Below, piece by piece: positions 1 to 7,230 of a stretch of DNA of 64,000 nt. The notes below the pieces were generated by a model, which saw only the letters and a program-made list of their open reading frames with translations, did not search any database and was not told the origin of the DNA. Within the stretch, counting starts at the first letter, position 1. Each line of letters starts with the position of its first letter. The stretch spans positions 3,286,001 to 3,350,000 of the forward strand of contig CP136508.1 in the NCBI GenBank assembly GCA_008011715.2, written 5' to 3'. Source of the stretch: [Empedobacter] haloabium (GTDB lineage Bacteria > Pseudomonadota > Gammaproteobacteria > Burkholderiales > Burkholderiaceae_D). The position numbers and the translations under genes are program-made.

Positions 1-286
1 ACCCATGTTCTGGTGCCTGAACATTGGCCTGGCGATGATGGTCTTCATCTCGCTGGCACCCGCCGGCCTGGTGCAATCGGTCGCCAGCATCACCGAAGGG
101 ATGTGGTATGCCCGCTCGCCGGAAGTGGTCCACTCGCCGCTGATGGAAACGCTGGTGTGGCTGCGCGTGCCGGGCGACATCGTGTTCGCCGTCGGCTGCC
201 TGTACCTCGCCCTGTTCGGCTGGCGCCTGATGCGCCGGCCGGCCCAGCCCGCCGCCGTCACGACGGCCAGCGCACCGACCGCCTGA
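1..286 (+). CDS. norB: Nitric oxide reductase large subunit, C-terminal end (5' truncated by window)
   Basis: Only about the last 94 residues are in the window, with the reading frame open from base 2. The visible part has two hydrophobic helices, FWCLNIGLAMMVFISLAPAG and VPGDIVFAVGCLYLALFGW, joined by a loop with GMWYARSPE. This matches the C-terminal helices of the haem-copper NO reductase catalytic subunit (NorB, probably the quinol-type NorZ), an inner-membrane enzyme reducing NO to N2O. The downstream nirK cluster supports a denitrification role. The single-subunit qNor and the cytochrome-dependent cNorB cannot be told apart from this fragment. Confidence 0.85.
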   Translation, partial: PMFWCLNIGLAMMVFISLAPAGLVQSVASITEGMWYARSPEVVHSPLMETLVWLRVPGDIVFAVGCLYLALFGWRLMRRPAQPAAVTTASAPTA

Positions 287-294
287 TCCACCTT

Positions 295-321
295 GCCGGG
301 CAGCGCGCCTGCCCGGCTTTT
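295..321 (+). terminator. Rho-independent terminator after norB
   Basis: A perfect 9-bp stem GCCGGGCAG/CTGCCCGGC with loop CGCGC is followed by TTTT, starting 8 bases after the norB stop codon. It should end norB transcripts, or attenuate read-through into the DUF2249 gene. Confidence 0.75.
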
Positions 322-341
322 CCCACCTTACGGAGTCCACC

Positions 342-605
342 ATGTCGCACGATTGTTCCCAACCCGCCGGTCCCGCCGGCATCTACCCCTTCGATGCACG
401 CGGCGTCGCCAAGCGCTTCCGCCACGCCGCCATCTTCGGCGCGCTCGACGCGCTGGCGCCCGGCGAGATCATGCGCTTCTGTAACGACCACGATCCGCTG
501 CCGCTCCTGCAGCAGATCGGCCACTACTACGGCGAGCGCATCAAGGCTTCCTACGTCGCGCGCGAGCCGGGCCAGGTGGTGATCGACTTCCTGGTCGCCG
601 CGTAA
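342..605 (+). CDS. DUF2249 domain protein
   Basis: An 87-aa soluble protein. The central stretch (about residues 40-85: LAPGEIMRFCNDHDPLPLL, then GHYYGERIKASYV and VVIDFLVAA) has the pattern of DUF2249, a small TusA-like alpha/beta fold. These proteins recur beside NO reductase and hemerythrin genes in denitrifiers; their biochemical role is not established. ACGGAG lies 6 bases before the ATG. The gene is 8 bp from the SirB2-like gene and probably co-transcribed. A second DUF2249 protein lies at 11915-12187. Confidence 0.75.
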   Translation: MSHDCSQPAGPAGIYPFDARGVAKRFRHAAIFGALDALAPGEIMRFCNDHDPLPLLQQIGHYYGERIKASYVAREPGQVVIDFLVAA

Positions 606-613
606 GGACTGCC

Positions 614-1006
614 ATGGGCCTTGCCAGCCACTACTACGCCGTCAAGCACCTGCACATCGCCTGCGTGAGCGCCAGCGGCGCGCTGTTCCTGCTGCGCGGC
701 ATGTGGATGCTGGCCGCACCCGGCATGCTGCAACGGCGCTGGGTGCGCACCCTGCCGCACCTGGTCGACACGCTGCTGCTGGCCAGCGCCGTAACGCTGG
801 CGGTCTTGTCCGGCCAATACCCGTTCGCGCAGGACTGGCTGGGTGCCAAGGTGATCGCGCTGGTCGTGTACGTGCTGCTGGGCGGCGTGGCGCTGCGGCG
901 TGGGCGCACCCGCGCCATCCGCGCCACGGCGTTCGGCGCCGCCCTAGTCACCTTTGCCTATATCGTCTCGGTCGCCGTGACGAAGCACGTCGTCCCCTTC
1001 GCCTGA
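614..1006 (+). CDS. SirB2-like inner-membrane protein
   Basis: A 130-aa protein with four predicted hydrophobic segments (about residues 10-30, 45-65, 72-92 and 103-123). The motifs HLHIACVSASGALFLLRG and LPHLVDTLLLASAVTLA are typical of the SirB2/PF04247 family, a four-helix membrane family of uncertain function often found beside denitrification and haem genes. The start follows the DUF2249 stop by 8 bases. The role in NO metabolism is inferred only from context. Confidence 0.75.
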   Translation: MGLASHYYAVKHLHIACVSASGALFLLRGMWMLAAPGMLQRRWVRTLPHLVDTLLLASAVTLAVLSGQYPFAQDWLGAKVIALVVYVLLGGVALRRGRTRAIRATAFGAALVTFAYIVSVAVTKHVVPFA

Positions 1007-1020
1007 CACCTGCTTTTTCC

Positions 1021-1062
1021 AGAACCTGCATCAAGGATTTTGTTCCTGCGCAAGCCTACGAT
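1021..1062 (+). promoter_or_regulatory. FNR/DNR-like promoter of nirK
   Basis: AGAAC-CTGC-ATCAA at 1021-1034 has a perfect right half-site (ATCAA) and a poor left half-site. It is followed by GGATTT, a tail shared with the sites before nrdD and the hemerythrin gene. TACGAT at 1057-1062 falls at -12 to -7 if the site is centred at -41.5, the class II FNR geometry, giving a transcription start near 1069. That puts the ATG at 1040 outside the transcript and supports 1112 as the nirK start. DNR/NNR or NO control is inference. Confidence 0.6.
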
Positions 1063-1111
1063 GGTTTCGTCATCGCGCAAGATGACCAACCAACCGAACA
1101 AGGTGAAGAGC

Positions 1112-2620
1112 ATGAACAAGAACAGCAAGCCGGGTCTCTCTATCGTCTCCTCCGCCGCGCTGGCCGCGGCAATCGCAATGGCCTTCGTCGCCCCCGCCGC
1201 GCCCGCGGCGGAACGCCTGCCCGTCGTGGTGCAGGAGCTGGTGGCGCCGCCGGCCGTCCCGCCCCGCATCACCCGCAACACGCCTGCCAAGGTGGTCGTC
1301 AACCTGACCGTGGAGGAGGTGGAGCGCGAGATCGCCCCGGGCACCCGTTACACCTTCTGGACCTTCGGCGGCACCGTGCCGGGCAAGATGATCCGCGTGC
1401 GCGAAGGCGACACGGTCGAACTGCATCTGCAGAACCTGGCCGGCAACAAGCTGCCGCACAATATCGACCTGCACGCCGTCACGGGTCCCGGCGGCGGTGC
1501 CGCCCAGACGCTGATCGCACCGGGCAACGAGGCCGAATTCACGTTCAAGGCGCTGGCGCCCGGCCTGTACGTGTACCACTGCGCCACCGCGCCGGTCGGC
1601 ATGCACGTCGCCAACGGCATGTACGGCATGATCCTGGTCGAGCCGGCCGAGGGCATGGCACCGGTCGACCATGAATACTACGTGATGCAGGGCGACTTCT
1701 ACACCGCCGGCCAGTACCGCGCCGGCGGCCTGCAGAACTTCGACATGCAGAAGGCCATCGACGAGAAGCCGACCTACGTCGTCTTCAACGGTGCCGATGG
1801 CGCGCTGACCGGCGCCAACGCGCTCAAGGCCAAGGCCGGCGAGTCGGTGCGCATGTTCTTCGGCGTGGGCGGCCCCAACATCACGTCCAGCTTCCACGTG
1901 ATCGGCACGATCTTCGACAAGGTCTACACCGAGGGCGGCAAGCACTTCCAGGAAAACGTGCAGACCACGATGGTGCCCACGGGCGGCTCGACGATCGTCG
2001 AGTTCACGCCGCGCGTGCCGGGCGAACTGGTGCTGGTGGACCACTCGCTGACGCGCGCCTTCAACAAGGGTGCGATCGGCATGATCAGCGTGGAAGGCCA
2101 GGAACGGCCGGAGATCTACGCCAAGGGCATCAAGCGCGCGCTGCCCGCGGATGCGCCAATGCTGGCCGCCAAGCCGGCGCCGGCGCCGGTGGTCAAGGCC
2201 GCCAAGGCCAATGGCGCCGTGCCGACCGTGAAGGCGGTGGCGCGCGCGCCCGCCGCGGCCGCGGCACCGGCCGCCTCCCCTCAGCCGGCCACGCACCTGC
2301 GCGCCCGCGCCGTGTACGACGCCAACTGCAGCGCATGCCACCAGCCGGACGGCAAGGGCGTGCCGGGCGTGTTCCCGCCGCTGGCCAATTCCGACTTCTT
2401 CCAGCAGCGGCCCTACGAGATGGCGCACATCGTGCTGAACGGCCGCAGCGGCGAACTGGTCGTCAATGGCGAGCACTACAACGGCGTGATGCCGCCGCAG
2501 GACCTGTCCGACGACGACATCGCCGCCGTCATCAACTACATCAGCACCGACATGAACAACGGCAAGCCGGTGCTCGATGCGGCCAAGGTGCGCGAAATGC
2601 GTGCCGCCCGGAGCAAATGA
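1112..2620 (+). CDS. nirK: Copper-containing nitrite reductase with C-terminal cytochrome c domain
   Basis: Reduces nitrite to NO in the periplasm. The protein is 502 aa with a signal peptide of about 33 residues. Two cupredoxin domains carry the copper ligands: type 1 Cu H116, C157, H165 and M170; type 2 Cu H121, H156 and H311. Catalytic D119 and H262 are also present. After an Ala/Pro-rich linker (about 350-395) there is a class I cytochrome c domain with CSACH (C406, C409, H410) and probable axial M460, so electrons can be supplied intramolecularly. The start at 1112 is preferred: AAGGTGAAG lies upstream, it opens the signal peptide, and earlier ATGs lie upstream of, or close to, the predicted transcription start. 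Its stop overlaps nirV. Confidence 0.95.
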   Translation: MNKNSKPGLSIVSSAALAAAIAMAFVAPAAPAAERLPVVVQELVAPPAVPPRITRNTPAKVVVNLTVEEVEREIAPGTRYTFWTFGGTVPGKMIRVREGDTVELHLQNLAGNKLPHNIDLHAVTGPGGGAAQTLIAPGNEAEFTFKALAPGLYVYHCATAPVGMHVANGMYGMILVEPAEGMAPVDHEYYVMQGDFYTAGQYRAGGLQNFDMQKAIDEKPTYVVFNGADGALTGANALKAKAGESVRMFFGVGGPNITSSFHVIGTIFDKVYTEGGKHFQENVQTTMVPTGGSTIVEFTPRVPGELVLVDHSLTRAFNKGAIGMISVEGQERPEIYAKGIKRALPADAPMLAAKPAPAPVVKAAKANGAVPTVKAVARAPAAAAAPAASPQPATHLRARAVYDANCSACHQPDGKGVPGVFPPLANSDFFQQRPYEMAHIVLNGRSGELVVNGEHYNGVMPPQDLSDDDIAAVINYISTDMNNGKPVLDAAKVREMRAARSK

Positions 2621-3375
2621 TGGGCCGCGCCGCCATCGCCGTGGCAGCCACCCTTGCAGCCGCGCTGGCGATGACAGGCGGTGCGTCGGCGCAACCGGCG
2701 TACCACGCTCTCGCCGGCGGGACGCTGCGCACGGTCCTGCCGGACGACGCGGCCGGCGCGGCCGTCACGGTCGCGCCATTCCAGCTGCGCGAACGGCCGG
2801 TCAGCAATGCCGAGTTCCGCGCCTTCGTGGCCCGCGCGCCCGAGTGGGCGCGGGGCCGGGCCCCGGCCCTGTTCGCCGGCCCTTCCTACCTAGCGGCGCT
2901 GGCGGGCGGCGCGGACGATGCGCCCGTGACCCACGTCAGCTGGCATGCGGCGGCGGCCTACTGCGCCAGCGAGGGCGCCCGCTTGCCGCGCTGGCACGAG
3001 TGGGAGTTCGCCGCCGCGGCCGACGCCACCCGCGCCGATGCGCGTGACGACCCGGCCTGGCTGGCCACCATCCTGGCCTGGTATGCGGCGCCCGGTGCCA
3101 AGGTGCCGGGCCCCATCGGCCAGGGCGTGCCGAACGTGTACGGCATCCATGACCTGCACGGCCTGCAGTGGGAATGGGTGGAGGATTTCAACGGCCTGTT
3201 CGTCGACGCCGACAGCCGCGCCGGCCAGGGCAAGCGCCAGCTGGCCTTCTGCGGCGCCGGTGCCGTCTCGCTGGCCGACCGGCGCAACTACGCCATCCTG
3301 ATGCGCGTCGCCCTGCTGGCGGCGCTCGACAGCAACCACGACGGCGCGCGCCTGGGCTTTCGCTGCGCGCGCTGA
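2617..3375 (+). CDS. nirV: NirV-like formylglycine-generating-enzyme (SUMF1) family protein
   Basis: A 252-aa protein with an N-terminal signal peptide ending near ASAQPAY. It has the FGE-sulfatase fold signature: PVTHVSWHAAAAYCASEGAR, LPRWHEWEFAAAAD, VPNVYGIHDLHGLQWEWV and a terminal GARLGFRC. NirV proteins follow nirK in many denitrifiers and are thought to help NirK maturation or electron supply, without proven chemistry. The ATGATG start overlaps the nirK stop (ATGA), indicating translational coupling; the second ATG at 2620 is an equal alternative. Periplasmic location is inferred. Confidence 0.8.
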   Translation: MMGRAAIAVAATLAAALAMTGGASAQPAYHALAGGTLRTVLPDDAAGAAVTVAPFQLRERPVSNAEFRAFVARAPEWARGRAPALFAGPSYLAALAGGADDAPVTHVSWHAAAAYCASEGARLPRWHEWEFAAAADATRADARDDPAWLATILAWYAAPGAKVPGPIGQGVPNVYGIHDLHGLQWEWVEDFNGLFVDADSRAGQGKRQLAFCGAGAVSLADRRNYAILMRVALLAALDSNHDGARLGFRCAR

Positions 3376-3387
3376 CAGGAGCACACC

Positions 3388-3966
3388 ATGAGAATCCAAC
3401 CTTATCTGGCCGGCCTGCTGCTTGCGCTGGCCGTCGCCGGCGGCGCCCATGCCGCCAGCTACCCGCCGGCCTCGCTGTACCGGCTCGACACGGTCCTGAC
3501 CGATTCGCACGAGAGCCGCTTCAGCCTGGCCGACATGGCCGGCGCCCCGGTGCTGGTGACGATGTTCTATGGCGACTGCAGCAGCGCCTGCCCGGTCGTC
3601 ATCGAGGCCCTCAAGCGCACGCTGGACGCGCTCGGGCCGGACGCCGGCAAACTGCGCGTGCTGCTGGTCAGTCTCGACCCGCTGCGCGACGATCCGCGCG
3701 CGCTGGCCCGGCTGGCGCGCAAGCAGCGCCTCGACTCCGGGCGCTGGCGCCTGGCCGTGCCGCCGGACGAGACGCAGACGCGCCGCCTGGCCGCCGCGCT
3801 GAACATCCGCTACCGCGCGCTGACGGGCGGCGAGATCGGCCATACCGCCCGCATCACGCTGCTGGGTGCTGACGGCACCGTGCGTGCCGTCAGCACCCGG
3901 CTGGAGGTCGAGCCCGATCCGGCTTTCCTGGACAGCATCCGGGCGGTACTGGCCGAGCGTTTTTAA
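3388..3966 (+). CDS. SCO1/SenC family copper chaperone / thioredoxin-like protein
   Basis: A 192-aa exported protein with a signal peptide ending near GGAHAASY. The thioredoxin-like SCO fold carries the copper/redox motif C64-SSA-C68 and the conserved H152 in GEIGHTARI. SCO proteins deliver copper or reduce disulfides during assembly of copper enzymes in the periplasm. Lying 12 bp after nirV, this one most likely serves NirK rather than an oxidase (inference). The preceding GACAGGAGCACACC holds a good Shine-Dalgarno sequence. Confidence 0.88.
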   Translation: MRIQPYLAGLLLALAVAGGAHAASYPPASLYRLDTVLTDSHESRFSLADMAGAPVLVTMFYGDCSSACPVVIEALKRTLDALGPDAGKLRVLLVSLDPLRDDPRALARLARKQRLDSGRWRLAVPPDETQTRRLAAALNIRYRALTGGEIGHTARITLLGADGTVRAVSTRLEVEPDPAFLDSIRAVLAERF

Positions 3967-3982
3967 CCTGCATCAAGGATTT
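3963..3982 (+). promoter_or_regulatory. FNR/DNR-like site upstream of nrdD
   Basis: TTAAC-CTGC-ATCAA (3963-3976) followed by GGATTT. Eighteen bases (3965-3982) are identical to 1023-1040 upstream of nirK. The site overlaps the last codons of the SCO gene and precedes the nrdD start by about 90 bp. No convincing -10 box was found at the class II position (3999-4004 is TTGCGT). Anaerobic induction of nrdDG fits the enzyme's oxygen sensitivity. Confidence 0.5.
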
Positions 3983-4070
3983 CGCAGCCGGCGCGGTGTT
4001 GCGTTTGCCCCCGCCGGGGCGCAATCGCTAAGCTGGTCCGGACCGTAACCGATCATCCCCAGGAGGGAAA

Positions 4071-6107
4071 GTGAGTATCACGACTGAACAGATGGATGCG
4101 ATGGGCGCGATGGCGCGCATCGTCAAGCGCGACGGCAGCGTGCAGCCGTTCGACGCGGCCAAGATCCTGTCCGCCCTGCGCCGCGCCGGCGCCGCCAGCG
4201 GCGAGTATGGCGCCGAGGCGGCGCAGCGGCTGGCCTACAACACCGTGCTGCGGCTGCAGGCCGCGCGCGAGACGCCACTGTGCGTGGAGGAGGTACAGGA
4301 CCACGTCGAGAGCGTGCTGTACGACGCCGGCTACCGGCAAACCTTGCGCCGCTACGTGGTCTACCGCGAGCAGCACCGCAGCCTGCGCCAGGACCGCAAG
4401 TCGCTGGTGGACGTGGAGACGTCGATCAACGAATACCTGGACCGGCAGGACTGGCGCGTCAATGCCAACGCCAACCAGGGCTATTCGCTGGGGGGCCTGA
4501 TCCTGAACGTGTCGGGCAAGATGATCGCCAACTATTGGCTGAACCACGTCTATCCGCCCGAGGTGGGCCAGGCGCACCGCGATGCCGACATCCACATCCA
4601 CGACCTGGACATGCTGGCCGGCTACTGCGCCGGCTGGTCGCTGCGCACCTTGCTGGCCGAGGGCCTGAACGGCGTACCGGGCAAGGTGGAGTCGGCGCCG
4701 CCGCAGCACCTGTCCAGCGCCTGCGGCCAGATCGTCAACTTCCTCGGCACCCTGCAGAACGAATGGGCCGGCGCCCAGGCGTTCAGCTCCTTCGACACCT
4801 ACCTGGCGCCCTTCGTGCGCAAGGATGGCCTGAGCTACGACCAGGTCAGGCAGTCGATCCAGGAACTGATCTACAACCTGAACGTGCCGTCGCGCTGGGG
4901 CACGCAGACGCCGTTCACCAACCTGACGTTCGACTGGACCTGCCCGGAAGACCTGCGCGAACAGGTGCCGGTGATCGCCGGCGTCGAGCAGCCGTTCACC
5001 TACGGCGAGCTGCAGCAGGAGATGGACCTGATCAACCGTGCCTATATCGAGGTCATGACGGCAGGCGACGCCAAGGGCCGTGCCTTTACCTTCCCGATCC
5101 CGACCTACAACATCACGCCCGATTTCGACTGGCACAGCGACAACGCGGAGCTGCTGTTCGCGATGACGGCCCGCTACGGCCTGCCGTACTTCCAGAACTT
5201 CCTGAACTCCGAGCTGAAGCCGAACATGATCCGCTCGATGTGCTGCCGCCTTCAGCTGGACCTGCGCGAGCTCCTGAAGCGCGGCAACGGCCTGTTCGGC
5301 TCGGCCGAGCAAACCGGCTCGCTGGGCGTCGTCACCGTCAACTGCGCGCGCCTGGGCTACCTGTATCCCGACGACGAGCCCGCGCTGCTGGCCGCGCTGG
5401 ACCGGCTGCTGGAGCTGGGCAAGGAAAGCCTGGAGATCAAGCGCAAGGTCATCCAGCGCCATATGGACAACGGCCTGTTCCCGTACACCAAGCGCTACCT
5501 GGGCACCTTGCGCAACCATTTCTCCACGCTGGGCGTGAACGGCATCAACGAGATGATCCGCAACTTCAGCGGCGACGAATATGACATCACCAGCGAGCGT
5601 GGCAGCGCCCTGGCCCTGCGTCTCCTGGATCACGTGCGCGCGCGCATGCTGCGCTTCCAGGAAGAGACGGGGCATATGTACAACCTGGAGGCCACGCCGG
5701 CCGAGGGCACGACCTACCGCTTCGCGCGCGAGGACCGCAAGCGCTACCCCGGCATCCTGCAGGCCGGCACCGAGAAGATGCCCTACTACACCAACTCCTC
5801 GCAACTGCCGGTCGGCTTCACGGACGACCCGTTCGAGGCGCTGGAACGGCAGGACGCGCTGCAGCGCAAGTACACCGGCGGCACCGTACTGCATCTCTAC
5901 ATGACGGAAGCGGTATCGAGCGCGGCCGCCTGCCGCACGCTGGTGCGACGCGCGCTGGGCCGCTTCGGCCTGCCGTACATCACCGTGACGCCCACGTTCT
6001 CGATCTGCCCCAAGCACGGCTACCTGTCCGGCAGCCACCCGTTCTGCCCGAAATGCGATGCCGAGCTGCTGCGGCGGCGGCAAGCAGCGATCACCCAACC
6101 ACACTGA
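4071..6107 (+). CDS. nrdD: Anaerobic (class III) ribonucleoside-triphosphate reductase, main chain without glycyl-radical tail
   Basis: Makes deoxynucleotides anaerobically. The protein is 678 aa with an N-terminal ATP-cone (about residues 14-105, IVKRDGSVQPFDAAKIL) and then the ten-stranded barrel of NrdD (NANANQGYSLGGLILNVSG, WGTQTPFTNLTFDWTCPEDL, FPIPTYNITPDFDW). The C-terminal zinc-binding region contains SICPKHGYL and FCPKCDAEL. It stops at TGA 6105-6107 directly after the zinc region, where homologues continue into the glycyl-radical loop. That loop is the next ORF, in the same reading frame. AGGAGGGAAA precedes the start. Found with nrdG in a probable FNR-controlled operon. Confidence 0.92.
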   Translation: MSITTEQMDAMGAMARIVKRDGSVQPFDAAKILSALRRAGAASGEYGAEAAQRLAYNTVLRLQAARETPLCVEEVQDHVESVLYDAGYRQTLRRYVVYREQHRSLRQDRKSLVDVETSINEYLDRQDWRVNANANQGYSLGGLILNVSGKMIANYWLNHVYPPEVGQAHRDADIHIHDLDMLAGYCAGWSLRTLLAEGLNGVPGKVESAPPQHLSSACGQIVNFLGTLQNEWAGAQAFSSFDTYLAPFVRKDGLSYDQVRQSIQELIYNLNVPSRWGTQTPFTNLTFDWTCPEDLREQVPVIAGVEQPFTYGELQQEMDLINRAYIEVMTAGDAKGRAFTFPIPTYNITPDFDWHSDNAELLFAMTARYGLPYFQNFLNSELKPNMIRSMCCRLQLDLRELLKRGNGLFGSAEQTGSLGVVTVNCARLGYLYPDDEPALLAALDRLLELGKESLEIKRKVIQRHMDNGLFPYTKRYLGTLRNHFSTLGVNGINEMIRNFSGDEYDITSERGSALALRLLDHVRARMLRFQEETGHMYNLEATPAEGTTYRFAREDRKRYPGILQAGTEKMPYYTNSSQLPVGFTDDPFEALERQDALQRKYTGGTVLHLYMTEAVSSAAACRTLVRRALGRFGLPYITVTPTFSICPKHGYLSGSHPFCPKCDAELLRRRQAAITQPH

Positions 6108-6116
6108 AAGGCCATC

Positions 6117-6293
6117 ATGACCGAAGCACCCGAAATGACTCTGAGCCCGGACGATCCGGAGCGCCAGCCTTGCGAGATCTGGACCCGCGTGATGGGCTAC
6201 CACCGCCCCGTCTCGTCGTTCAATGTCGGCAAGCAGGGCGAGTTCCAAGAACGCCGGTATTTTGACGAAAAACGCGTGGACGCCCCTCATTGA
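6117..6293 (+). CDS. Separately encoded glycyl-radical C-terminal domain of NrdD (58 aa)
   Basis: A short ORF between nrdD and nrdG. Residues 19-49 contain CEIWTRVMGYHRPVSSFN and GKQGEFQERRYF, the C-terminal radical loop of class III reductases; Gly27 in RVMGY is the expected radical glycine. It is in the same frame as nrdD and separated only by one TGA and three codons (AAG GCC ATC). It has its own GAAAGG (6106-6111) five bases before the ATG, so it can be translated as a detached peptide. Its stop overlaps the nrdG start (TGATG). The split could be natural, a nonsense mutation or a sequencing error; own SD and start favour a natural split. Confidence 0.8.
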   Translation: MTEAPEMTLSPDDPERQPCEIWTRVMGYHRPVSSFNVGKQGEFQERRYFDEKRVDAPH

Positions 6294-6997
6294 TGACGGA
6301 CCGCCCGCTGAACGTGGGCGGCTTCACGCCGTTCACGGCCACCGACTACCCCGGCCAGCTGGCCGCGGTGGTCTTCGTGCAGGGCTGCGCCTGGCGCTGC
6401 GGCTACTGCCACAATCCCCACCTGCGGCAGCGCCCCCTCGCCAGCCCGCTGGACTGGCACGACATTCTCGCGACGTTAGCGCGGCGGCGCGGCCTGCTGG
6501 ACGCGGTCGTCTTCAGCGGCGGCGAACCCACCACCGATCCGGCCCTGCCGGAAGCGATGCGCCAGGCGCGCGCGCTGGGCTTCAAAGTCGGATTGCATAC
6601 GGCCTGCATCTATCCCGAGCGCCTGGCGGCCGTGCTGCCGCTGGCCGACTGGGTCGGCTTCGACGTCAAGGCGCCGTTTGACGACTACCACCTGGTTACC
6701 CGGGTGCCCGGCAGCGGCGCCGCCGCCCGCGCCTGCGTGCAGGCCATCCTGGCCAGCGGCGTGGACTACGAATGCCGCACCACCGTCCATCCGGACCTGC
6801 TGGCGCCGGACGCGCTCCTGCGCATGGCCGACGAGCTGCGGGTGCTGGGTGTCGAGCGTTATGTGATCCAGCAGTTCCGGCCGCAGGGGTGCAACGACGC
6901 GCAGCTGCGGCTCGCGACCGGGGTGGCGTATCCGGCCGAGGAGACGCTCGCCGACGTACGAGCACGGTTTCGGACGTTCCTGTTGCGGCGTGCGTAG
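6293..6997 (+). CDS. nrdG: Anaerobic ribonucleotide reductase activating protein (radical SAM)
   Basis: A 234-aa radical SAM enzyme that generates the glycyl radical on NrdD using S-adenosylmethionine. The 4Fe-4S motif is C32-AWR-C36-GY-C39, followed by the SAM-binding GGE motif in FSGGEPTTDP. Length is normal for the YjjW/NrdG-2 type. The ATG at 6293 overlaps the stop of the glycyl-radical ORF; a TTG one codon upstream is a weaker alternative. The three ORFs are translationally coupled, consistent with stoichiometric need. Confidence 0.92.
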   Translation: MTDRPLNVGGFTPFTATDYPGQLAAVVFVQGCAWRCGYCHNPHLRQRPLASPLDWHDILATLARRRGLLDAVVFSGGEPTTDPALPEAMRQARALGFKVGLHTACIYPERLAAVLPLADWVGFDVKAPFDDYHLVTRVPGSGAAARACVQAILASGVDYECRTTVHPDLLAPDALLRMADELRVLGVERYVIQQFRPQGCNDAQLRLATGVAYPAEETLADVRARFRTFLLRRA

Positions 6998-7003
6998 CTG
7001 GGT

Positions 7004-7109
7004 GGGGACTGTCCCTTTGGGACTGTCCCCGGTTTTCATCCGCGGCAGTGGCCGGAGCAACTGCCGCGATTAAAACCAGGGTCAGTCCCCTGCGGGGACA
7101 GACCCTAAG
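7004..7109. repeat. REPIN-like paired palindrome downstream of nrdG
   Basis: The left unit GGGGACTGTCCC-TTT-GGGACTGTCCCC plus GGTTTT is matched in inverted orientation by AAAACCAGGGTCAGTCCCC-TGC-GGGGACAGACCC. Between them CGCGGCAGT (7041-7049) pairs with ACTGCCGCG (7060-7068). The whole can fold into one long cruciform. It probably also ends nrdG and ppdC transcripts. Confidence 0.8.
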
Positions 7110-7133
7110 CTATTCTTCCGCGCCGTACCGAGG

Positions 7134-7190
7134 CTTGGGGACTGTCCCTACGGGACTGTCCCCGGTTTTCATCCGCGGCAGTGAATAAGC
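7134..7190. repeat. Single REP-like palindrome
   Basis: CTTGGGGACTGTCCC-TAC-GGGACTGTCCCC-GGTTTTCATCCGCGGCAGTG repeats the left unit of the preceding element almost exactly, including the GGTTTTCATCCGCGGCAGT tail. No inverted partner is apparent before the ppdC end at 7231. Confidence 0.75.
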
Positions 7191-7230
7191 CGGGACAAGC
7201 CCGCAGCAAGAAAACCGCGGGGCCCACTAT

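Noticed and set aside
1040..1111. Longer nirK start at ATG 1040
   Set aside because: It overlaps the FNR-like site, lies upstream of the predicted transcript start, and would place charged residues before the signal peptide.
6105..6107. TGA between nrdD and the radical domain considered as selenocysteine
   Set aside because: It falls in a non-conserved linker, no catalytic Cys is expected there, and an independent SD and ATG follow at once. No SECIS-like hairpin could be identified by eye.
4053..6290. 745-aa ORF antisense to nrdD
   Set aside because: Its translation is His/Val/Arg/Ala-rich with no domain. It mirrors the strongly conserved nrdD and the glycyl-radical ORF, the usual shadow frame of GC-rich genes.
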